From assembly GCA_013153955.1 (NCBI GenBank), contig JAADDM010000229.1, positions 1 to 12,008 of the forward strand: a DNA stretch of 12,008 nt. The letters are read 5' to 3'. This DNA comes from Gammaproteobacteria bacterium. GTDB taxonomy: Bacteria; Pseudomonadota; Gammaproteobacteria; Thiomicrospirales; Thiomicrospiraceae. Under the pieces are notes generated by a model that did no database searches, was not told the DNA's origin, and saw only the letters and a list, made by a program, of their open reading frames with translations. Position 1 is the stretch's first letter, and every line of letters starts with the position of its first letter. Of the stretch, positions 1-6,141 are shown one piece after another. The position numbers and the translations under genes were made by a program.

Positions 1-2425
1 CGATATTGTCATCCTCTTAACCATTATCTCTACCGTGCATATTCTCTATTTTATTAGGCGTGTTAAAGATGCCATTAAGGCCATTGATGAAATCGCCAGT
101 GATCAATTAACAGAAGAGATCAATACCTACGGCCAAAATACATCAGGGGTGATTAACCGACGTATTAAAACCATGCAGATTCGCTTAGGTGCTCAACGTA
201 ATGAGATTAATACCGTTGCCAGACGCTCTCAACGTCTTGAGGCTGGACTAGACAACCTCAATGCTAATATCATGCTGGCAGATCAGAACGGAACCATCAC
301 CTACTTTAACGCCTCTTTAAAATCGTATCTAGCAGAGCTTTCTCCTAAAATTATAGAAGAGATTCCAGACTTCAATCTAGAGAACCTTGTCGGTAAAAAT
401 ACCGGTTGCCTGTTTAACAAAAACCCTGATTTACTGGCAGCTGTTTACAGTATCACTGACGCTGAAACCCATAAATTTGAGTTTTTTGGTGCCCAATTGC
501 AACTGCAAATGAGTCCAATCTTTAACCAACAAGGTCAAAAATTGGGCTTGGTAATTGAGTGGCAAGATATCTTCCAAGAACTCTTTGTGCAGGACAGTAT
601 TAAAGCCTTAGTACACGACGCGAACCACGGTAAGCTTCACTCTCGTTTAGATACAAGTCAACTCTCAGGCTTCTACCTTGAACTAAGTGATGAAATTAAT
701 GGCTTGATGGAAAACCTACAGGGGTCTCTGGTAGAGATATCAACCTTAATCGGAAGCCTCTCCGTTAAAGACTTAACGGTTAAAGCGGAAGGACAGTTTC
801 ATGGTCAATATGAGTGGACCATCGGTAACCTTGAAAGTGGAATAGAGTCTCTAAGAGAGTCTTTCTGCCGCGTCAATAACCAAGCCTCTGAAGTGACTCA
901 GTCAGCCCAGCATGTTGCAAAAAGTAATGACCAATTATCCAGCTCTATTCAGAGCCAGGCACAAGAGTTGCAAAAAACTTCATCAGCGATGCGCAGCCTA
1001 ACAGACATGGTGGCACAAACATCACAGCAAGCCCAAACCTCTAACGAACTGGCTAAAACCACTCAACAACAAGTTGAAGAGGGCAATAGAAGCATGGAGG
1101 AGGCGATTATTGCCATGCAAGAGATTCATGAGGTCAGCACTGAAATTACAGGCATTGTGGGTCTCATCGACAGTATCGCTTTCCAAACCAACCTATTGGC
1201 GTTAAACGCGGCAGTAGAAGCCGCTCGTGCTGGTGAGCACGGACGTGGCTTTGCTGTGGTTGCGGGAGAGGTAAGAAACTTAGCCCAAAAATCGGCTGAT
1301 GCAGCGAAAGACATCAAAGGGCTCATTAATACGACTTCGCAAAAAATAGAGCAGGGAACCATTAAGGTTCAAACCACTGCGGACTCTTTAAATACCATTA
1401 TTAGCCAGGTCAATGAGATGTCGAGTAACATCGCCCTCATTACCGATAACGCTCAAGAGCAGTCAGCTCAAATACATGAAGTAAACCAATCAATTACCAT
1501 GCTTGATAAAGCCGCTGATAATAACTCAACACTGGTGCTTGAAAACTCCTCACTGGCCGATTATCTAGGGGATGTTGCCAATAGCATGGATACCCTAGTA
1601 GGTAGCTTTAAGTTAGGGGATTGTAACAGTGCCACAGAGGGATCTGACAGTGGCAACGAATCTATAGTCCTGGTTGTGGATGACAACATCTCTAACCAGA
1701 AAGTCGCCGTACTGCTCTTAAATAAGTTCGGCTATACCACTAAGGTTGCCTCTAACGGTCGCGATGCTCTGTCACAGTGTAAACGCTACAACCCTATGGG
1801 CATTTTGATGGACATTGAAATGCCTATTATGGATGGATTAGAGGCTACCCAAGCCCTTAGGGCCTCAGGCTTTAAGCGTCCAATCATCGCCTACACGGGC
1901 CACTCAAGCGATTATCGACAGACCATCATTGATGCAGGCATGAATGATACTGTTCGTAAGCCAATTAAGCCGGCTGAACTCAAACAGGTATTTGAAGCGC
2001 AAGGCTGTAAACCTAATCCAAATCATAGTGAAGCCGCTAGAGAGCGTCGTGAAAAAATCATTAAAACATCAAGCGTTGCTCAAACCTACGTCAAAATGAT
2101 AGAAGCACACCTTGGCTGGAAAAATAAAATTAGAAGCCTCGTTGATGGTCGTGATATTGGCGTCAGTTATGAAGCGGCGATTGACCATACTGCCTGTGCA
2201 TTAGGTAAATGGTACTATGAAGGCGCAGGACAAAGCCTAATGGATCTACCGCTTATGAAAACCCTAGGGGTTGAGCATATGGAGATGCACGCCACTATCA
2301 AGATGGTCATGGATGCGTTTGCAATTGATGATTACGATACGTTAAAAGTGGGCGTTGCTAAAATTGATGTGCAAAGTGATAAGGTCGTTGAGTGCCTCAA
2401 TGAGTTAATTTTAACCGAAGAGTAA
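1..2425 (+). CDS. Chemoreceptor (MCP) with PAS, receiver and CZB domains, 5' truncated by window
   Basis: Transmembrane chemotaxis/energy-taxis receptor that would control the kinase CheA. The frame is open to the left edge (first codon at base 2) and encodes a hydrophobic helix ending in FIRR, so the GTG at 35 is internal and the gene starts outside the window; the first membrane helix and any periplasmic sensor are not visible. Numbering from the GTG: HAMP about 9-60, PAS about 64-185 (LADQNGTITYFN), extra HAMP-like segments about 190-280, and the MCP signalling coiled coil about 290-530 with hairpin tip EAARAGEHGRG from E395. A Ser/Gly-rich linker leads to a receiver domain (545-655) with acidic pair D549/D550, phospho-acceptor D593, T621 and K642 all present. 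The C-terminal CZB domain (685-790) has candidate zinc ligands H692, C721 (CALGKW), H748 and H752. No CheR-tethering pentapeptide ends the protein. Identification is secure; ligand unknown. Confidence 0.95.
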   Translation, partial: DIVILLTIISTVHILYFIRRVKDAIKAIDEIASDQLTEEINTYGQNTSGVINRRIKTMQIRLGAQRNEINTVARRSQRLEAGLDNLNANIMLADQNGTITYFNASLKSYLAELSPKIIEEIPDFNLENLVGKNTGCLFNKNPDLLAAVYSITDAETHKFEFFGAQLQLQMSPIFNQQGQKLGLVIEWQDIFQELFVQDSIKALVHDANHGKLHSRLDTSQLSGFYLELSDEINGLMENLQGSLVEISTLIGSLSVKDLTVKAEGQFHGQYEWTIGNLESGIESLRESFCRVNNQASEVTQSAQHVAKSNDQLSSSIQSQAQELQKTSSAMRSLTDMVAQTSQQAQTSNELAKTTQQQVEEGNRSMEEAIIAMQEIHEVSTEITGIVGLIDSIAFQTNLLALNAAVEAARAGEHGRGFAVVAGEVRNLAQKSADAAKDIKGLINTTSQKIEQGTIKVQTTADSLNTIISQVNEMSSNIALITDNAQEQSAQIHEVNQSITMLDKAADNNSTLVLENSSLADYLGDVANSMDTLVGSFKLGDCNSATEGSDSGNESIVLVVDDNISNQKVAVLLLNKFGYTTKVASNGRDALSQCKRYNPMGILMDIEMPIMDGLEATQALRASGFKRPIIAYTGHSSDYRQTIIDAGMNDTVRKPIKPAELKQVFEAQGCKPNPNHSEAARERREKIIKTSSVAQTYVKMIEAHLGWKNKIRSLVDGRDIGVSYEAAIDHTACALGKWYYEGAGQSLMDLPLMKTLGVEHMEMHATIKMVMDAFAIDDYDTLKVGVAKIDVQSDKVVECLNELILTEE

Positions 2426-2455
2426 TAGTCACACTTCGTTACTACGTTCTTTAAG

Positions 2456-2492
2456 CCTGTATCAAATCTAAATAGATTGCTGCAGGTTTTTT
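2456..2492 (+). terminator. Probable Rho-independent terminator after the chemoreceptor gene
   Basis: CCTG (2456-2459) pairs with CAGG (2483-2486), with an inner AATCT/AGATT stem around an AAAT loop, followed by six T. The stem is interrupted by an internal loop, so it is a weak-to-moderate terminator. It lies 30 bp after the chemoreceptor stop and separates it from the moxR operon. Confidence 0.5.
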
Positions 2493-2529
2493 GCCCTCTA
2501 AAACAGGGGATAATCTATCTTAATAGGCC

Positions 2530-2559
2530 TTTATACCAACACACAATTTTAAGTATAAT
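2530..2559 (+). promoter_or_regulatory. Sigma70-like promoter of the moxR-bat operon
   Basis: A perfect -10 box TATAAT (2554-2559) is preceded, after 18 bp, by TTTATA (2530-2535), a 4/6 match to TTGACA. Predicted transcription start is about 2566, giving a 5' leader of roughly 40 nt before the moxR GTG. It is the only good promoter I see ahead of the operon, whose genes are otherwise tightly packed. Inference from sequence only. Confidence 0.6.
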
Positions 2560-2580
2560 ACCCCATCAATAAAATTGTGT
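2541..2580. repeat. 11-bp inverted repeat bracketing the moxR -10 box
   Basis: ACACAATTTTA (2541-2551) and its exact reverse complement TAAAATTGTGT (2570-2580) are separated by 18 bp. The left arm lies in the -35/-10 spacer and the right arm just after the predicted start site, so only one arm would be transcribed. It is better explained as a DNA operator than as an RNA hairpin. No known regulator consensus is recognised, and an AT-rich coincidence is possible. Confidence 0.4.
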
Positions 2581-2607
2581 TCACTCTTAAACAATGGATA
2601 ACACTCC

Positions 2608-3585
2608 GTGTCAGACAAAATTAATACCGCCCTATCAGAGCGTTTCCAGGCTCTACAAGTCCATGTAAACCAACAGATAATTGGTCAACCACAACTGACA
2701 GAAAGGCTTTTAATAGCCCTTTTATCAGAGGGACATCTATTGGTCGAAGGACCACCAGGCCTGGCTAAAACAAAAGCGATAAAAGTCCTATCTGGTCTGC
2801 TAGAGGGTGCTTATAACCGTATTCAGTTTACCCCTGACTTACTGCCATCTGACATTACAGGTACAGATATTTATCGTCCAGAGACGGGCGAGTTTGAGTT
2901 TCAAGCAGGCCCTGTCTTTTACAACCTTGTACTCGCCGATGAGATTAACCGTGCGCCGGCTAAGGTACAAGCCGCCTTACTGGAAGCGATGGGCGAAGGC
3001 CAGGTCAGTGTTGGGCAAGACACTTATGCCATGGAGGAGTTTTTCATGGTCATGGCTACTCAAAACCCTCTTGAACAAGAGGGAACCTATCCGCTGCCTG
3101 AAGCACAGTTAGACCGTTTCATGATGCACGTCGCCATCGACTACCCTGATGCCGAGAGCGAGCTGAAAATTCTTAACCTCGTCGAAAATGAAGCCCGCTT
3201 TGTTGAACCTGAGGCCTTTGAAATAATTACTCAGGCAGAGCTGTTTGAAGCCCGAGATGATATTCTAGAGCTCCATGTTGCTGACAGCATTAAAACCTAC
3301 ATAGTCGAACTGGTCATGGCCACCCGTAAGCCCGAAGCCTACAGTGCCGACCTTGCCAAATTCATCGCCGTAGGGGTTAGTCCAAGAGCCACCATTGCCC
3401 TCTCACGTGGTGCTCGAACCCACGCCTGGCTGCAAGGCCAAAGCTTTGTTACCCCTGATAATGTACAAGCGGTTGTGCATGATGTATTTCGTCATCGAAT
3501 ATTGCTCAATTTTGAAGCGGATGCACAAGGCATGACAGCGGATCATGTTGTTGACCAAATTCTTAGTTTTGTACCTGTTACCTAG
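2608..3585 (+). CDS. moxR: MoxR family AAA+ ATPase
   Basis: Cytoplasmic AAA+ ATPase of the MoxR family, thought to act as a chaperone for maturation of VWA-domain proteins encoded beside it. The 325 aa are the usual length. Walker A is GPPGLAKT (48-55), Walker B is LVLADEIN (107-114, with D111/E112), sensor 1 is the Asn of ATQNP (N153), and the typical LPEAQLDRF arginine-finger region follows (163-171). The sensor 2 segment is VSPRATIALSRGAR (257-270). The GTG start at 2608 is forced: an in-frame TAA lies at 2599 and no other in-frame start is nearby. The ribosome site is poor (TGGA about 9 nt upstream), suggesting modest translation. First gene of the operon; 73 bp separate it from the DUF58 gene. 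Confidence 0.95.
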   Translation: MSDKINTALSERFQALQVHVNQQIIGQPQLTERLLIALLSEGHLLVEGPPGLAKTKAIKVLSGLLEGAYNRIQFTPDLLPSDITGTDIYRPETGEFEFQAGPVFYNLVLADEINRAPAKVQAALLEAMGEGQVSVGQDTYAMEEFFMVMATQNPLEQEGTYPLPEAQLDRFMMHVAIDYPDAESELKILNLVENEARFVEPEAFEIITQAELFEARDDILELHVADSIKTYIVELVMATRKPEAYSADLAKFIAVGVSPRATIALSRGARTHAWLQGQSFVTPDNVQAVVHDVFRHRILLNFEADAQGMTADHVVDQILSFVPVT

Positions 3586-3658
3586 TGAAAATAGCCTTAT
3601 TAACACGCATTTTGCCTCTGACAATTTATCTCTACTCAAACAGTAAGCGATTAAGTCT

Positions 3659-4609
3659 ATGACGGATACGGAAAACCCACACACTTCACCTGTTTCACCT
3701 AGTCTTTATAGCCAACTAGATGACCTTATCGGCTATAGGTTCCACGTGAAACAAAAAAAGATGACACATCAGAATGGACTTGTTTCAAGTGGCTCTGGTG
3801 GGCACCAGGCGCTGCGTAAAGGTCGAGGCATGATATTTAGTGAAGTACGCCCATACCAAGCCGGCGATGACATTAGACATATCGACTGGCGAGTCACGGC
3901 ACGTACCCAAAAAACCCATACAAAGGTCTTTATTGAAGAGCATGAACGACCTACTCTGCTGATTACCGAACAGACATCCGCACTCTTTTTTGGGACAAAA
4001 ACTCGGCTAAAAACAGCACAAGCGCTCAATATTACCGCTATCTTGTCATGGGTAGCACTCGCACAAAATGAACGGGTGGGGGGCTTAACCTTTAACGATA
4101 CACAACACGCCTGGGTTGCCCCAAAACGCAGCACCCAAACACTGCTACACCACTTACAGCAATCCATCTCACTGCAACAACACCTAACCCAACCCAAAAA
4201 AGCTAACCCAACCCACTGGCAAGCAACGCTTAAACAACTCACTCGCGTCATCAAGCCAGGAAGCAAAGTATTTTTAGTGGGCGATATGATGCAACTGACA
4301 CAAGAGAGCTTTGCCTATATTCAAAAGCTTGCTAAGCATAACGATATGGTTGCCATTCATATCTATGACTCGCTTGAAAAATCCCTGCCAAATCAAGGTT
4401 GGCTCAGTATGACCCTGTCCTTAGCTTCTGGCAGCCTTTTTAAGATAAACAGTGGCCGTGCTACAACACGTGAAGCGTATGCTCAACTATATGAAACTCA
4501 GTGGCAAACTGCCAAAGAGCGCTTTACGGCACTCAAACTACCGCTGATCGAAATTGGCTGTCACCAAGATCCTATTGCCAGCCTACTTGCACACAAGGTC
4601 ATTCGCTAA
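3659..4609 (+). CDS. DUF58 domain protein (MoxR partner)
   Basis: DUF58 family protein, 316 aa, cytoplasmic with no obvious membrane helix. The family signature is clear at residues 56-96: GRGMIFSEVRPYQAGDDIRH then IDWRVTART and an FIEEHE segment. DUF58 proteins are nearly always encoded next to moxR and contain a VWA-like fold; the precise role is unknown. The metal-ion (MIDAS-like) motif after the signature is altered: where relatives typically have Asp-x-x-x-Ser-Met-Phe-Phe-Gly, this one reads EQTSALFFG (104-112), so the Asp is Glu and the Ser is Ala, and metal binding may be lost. An in-frame TAA at 3644 makes ATG 3659 the first usable start; no strong ribosome site is seen. The last base of its TAA is the first base of the next gene's ATG. 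A near-perfect parS lies inside codons 27-32. Confidence 0.9.
   Translation: MTDTENPHTSPVSPSLYSQLDDLIGYRFHVKQKKMTHQNGLVSSGSGGHQALRKGRGMIFSEVRPYQAGDDIRHIDWRVTARTQKTHTKVFIEEHERPTLLITEQTSALFFGTKTRLKTAQALNITAILSWVALAQNERVGGLTFNDTQHAWVAPKRSTQTLLHHLQQSISLQQHLTQPKKANPTHWQATLKQLTRVIKPGSKVFLVGDMMQLTQESFAYIQKLAKHNDMVAIHIYDSLEKSLPNQGWLSMTLSLASGSLFKINSGRATTREAYAQLYETQWQTAKERFTALKLPLIEIGCHQDPIASLLAHKVIR
3738..3753. other. parS: Near-perfect parS (ParB-binding) site inside the DUF58 gene
   Basis: GGTTCCACGTGAAACA matches the consensus TGTTNCACGTGAAACA at every defined position except the first, with a perfect right half-site GTGAAACA. A lone half-site TGTTTCAC lies 47 bp upstream (3691-3698). In this frame it encodes part of YRFHVKQ, a poorly constrained stretch before the DUF58 signature. 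ParB binding is inferred; single mismatches at outer positions often only weaken parS. Confidence 0.6.
4184..4215 (+). repeat. 13-bp direct repeat in the DUF58 gene
   Basis: CTAACCCAACCCA occurs at 4184-4196 and again at 4203-4215. The 19-bp offset is not a multiple of three, so the two copies encode different residues (LTQP versus ANPT). It looks like a small local duplication; no function is proposed. Confidence 0.5.
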
Positions 4610-5127
4610 TGCCTCTCACACCACAACAAATTGAGCAACTTAATCAACTGGCGGATATTCAACTGCCAGAACCTATCGGTTGGTGGCCGTTAGCGAGTAC
4701 CTGGTGGATTATGATAACGCTGATTGGGGTTATTATAGTGGGCGCGATTTGGGTCTATTTTGAGCAGAAAAAACGTAATGCCTATCGCGTTGAAGCCCAA
4801 GCATTGCTTGATGATATTATGCAAAAATCAACTGAGCAGATGGATAACAGCCCCAGTCAAAAAATCCTTGAGATTAATAGAGTCCTTAAACAGGTTGCCT
4901 TAACCGCTTATGGTCGTGTTCAAGTCGCCCAATTAAACGACCAGGCCTGGTTAAATTTCTTAAAAGAGAAAGCCAGCTATATTCCTCAACCAGATCACCT
5001 TATTGAACACCTAAGATTAGCCTATCAGCCTCCAGCCCAAGATACGAGTGCGCTCAAACAGCAGTATGAACAGCTTAATGAGTGGCATCGCTACGCTCAA
5101 AAATGGATTAAAGGACACCACCAATAA
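4609..5127 (+). CDS. DUF4381 family membrane protein
   Basis: Small single-pass membrane protein of the DUF4381 family, 172 aa, a regular member of proteobacterial moxR/bat operons. Residues 14-32 carry the family's signature N-terminus (ADIQLPEPIGWWPLAS then TWW), followed at once by a membrane helix (33-51) and a basic stretch EQKKR. The rest is a soluble, probably cytoplasmic helical region with a conserved-looking NDQAWLNFL segment around 110. The frame is open upstream to a GTG at 4501, but the ATG at 4609 is preferred: it overlaps the DUF58 stop as TAATG, the family signature begins just after it, and AAGG sits 10 nt upstream. Biochemical function unknown; probably a component of the MoxR/VWA membrane complex. 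Confidence 0.9.
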   Translation: MPLTPQQIEQLNQLADIQLPEPIGWWPLASTWWIMITLIGVIIVGAIWVYFEQKKRNAYRVEAQALLDDIMQKSTEQMDNSPSQKILEINRVLKQVALTAYGRVQVAQLNDQAWLNFLKEKASYIPQPDHLIEHLRLAYQPPAQDTSALKQQYEQLNEWHRYAQKWIKGHHQ

Positions 5128-6140
5128 TGGAGTTTTTAACCCCCCTGTTTGAAATTGAATTTATGTGGCCTTGGGTCATCGCCTTTCTGCCTCTACCTTG
5201 GATTGTACGTAGAGTTGTGCGTGCTGTCCCCCAAAAACAGACTCCCCTGCTTGCCCCACAGATTATCAACCGTATTGAGCACGAACTTGCTCAAGAGCAA
5301 CTGGTCAATGCCGCACCCTCGGCTTCAAGCATCCCACCCCTTTTTGTACTGTTATGGTTGCTGATTTTATTAGCTGCGGCACGTCCCATCTGGTATTTAA
5401 CACCGACCCCTTTCCAAGTAAGCGGTAAGGAGATGATGCTCGCGGTTGATTTATCAGGCAGTATGCAGAAGCAGGATATGTATCTTAATGGCCAGGATGT
5501 TAACCGTTTGGTTGCCGTTAAATCCGTGGTCTCAAACTTTATTCAACAGCGTCAAGGCGATCGTATTGGCCTTGTCGTTTTTGGAACTCAGGCCTTTTTA
5601 CAAAGCCCACTGACCTATGATCTCAATACCGTTAACAGCCTGCTTAATGAGACTGAAATTAGCATGGCAGGTAACAATACAGCCATTGGTGATGCCATTG
5701 GATTAACCCTAAAACACCTTCAAAAATCTAACGCTAAAAATGCCGTTTTAATTCTATTGACCGACGGCTCCAACACCGCAGGCAAGGTCAATCCAGTTGA
5801 AGCGGCAAAAAGAGCGGAACAGATGGGGCTTAAAATTTATACCGTGGGTGTGGGGCGTGTCTCCTCACGCACTGGATTAGATATTTTTCTGAGCGGAAAG
5901 TCTGATATGGACATTGATACCCTAAAGCTAATCGCGGACATAACCCACGGTCAATTCTTCCAAGCCAACGACACCCAGCAACTTAGCCGAATTTATCAGT
6001 TTATTAACCAGTTGGAATCAACCGACCACACGGTACATAGCTATCGCCTGCACTCCGAGCTCTACTTTTGGCCGCTTGGTGCTGCATTTTTATTAAGCCT
6101 TGGACTGGCTTTTATTCAAATACAGCGACGAGGGCAATAA
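5127..6140 (+). CDS. batA: BatA-like von Willebrand factor A membrane protein
   Basis: Membrane-anchored VWA protein, 337 aa, corresponding to BatA of the Bacteroides aerotolerance (Bat) systems. Predicted membrane helices at about 12-28 and 70-88 precede the VWA domain (about 100-295); a third helix (311-331) closes the protein before a short basic tail. The metal-ion-dependent adhesion site is intact: D108-x-S110-x-S112 (DLSGS), T185 (GNNTAIGD) and D213 (LLTDGS), so it should bind Mg2+ and a protein partner, probably in the periplasm or at the membrane face. The start overlaps the preceding stop (TAATG) with AAGGA 11 nt upstream, implying translational coupling. The gene ends one base before the next start. 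The family is linked to oxygen, acid and envelope-stress tolerance; the substrate here is unknown. Confidence 0.93.
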   Translation: MEFLTPLFEIEFMWPWVIAFLPLPWIVRRVVRAVPQKQTPLLAPQIINRIEHELAQEQLVNAAPSASSIPPLFVLLWLLILLAAARPIWYLTPTPFQVSGKEMMLAVDLSGSMQKQDMYLNGQDVNRLVAVKSVVSNFIQQRQGDRIGLVVFGTQAFLQSPLTYDLNTVNSLLNETEISMAGNNTAIGDAIGLTLKHLQKSNAKNAVLILLTDGSNTAGKVNPVEAAKRAEQMGLKIYTVGVGRVSSRTGLDIFLSGKSDMDIDTLKLIADITHGQFFQANDTQQLSRIYQFINQLESTDHTVHSYRLHSELYFWPLGAAFLLSLGLAFIQIQRRGQ

Positions 6141-6141
6141 C

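Noticed and set aside
762..779. 7-bp perfect hairpin (CCGTTAA/TTAACGG) inside the chemoreceptor gene
   Set aside because: Mid-gene, no T tract or regulatory context; ordinary coding sequence (SVKDLTV) explains it.
2594..2668. 24-codon ATG reading frame overlapping the moxR start
   Set aside because: No ribosome site, no recognisable peptide; could only be a leader if shown experimentally.
3769..4266. Long antisense reading frame (165 codons) opposite the DUF58 gene
   Set aside because: Cys/Ser/Val-rich composition, no recognisable domain, and lies wholly inside a gene with a clear family signature; a shadow frame.
4501..4608. Upstream GTG start extending the DUF4381 protein by 36 residues
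   Set aside because: It would overlap the DUF58 gene by over 100 bp; the TAATG-coupled ATG at 4609 begins right at the family signature and has a ribosome site.
6100..6141. Upstream TTG start for the VWA-TPR protein
   Set aside because: Overlaps the end of batA; ATG 6142 has GAGGG at ideal spacing and starts the expected N-terminal helix region.
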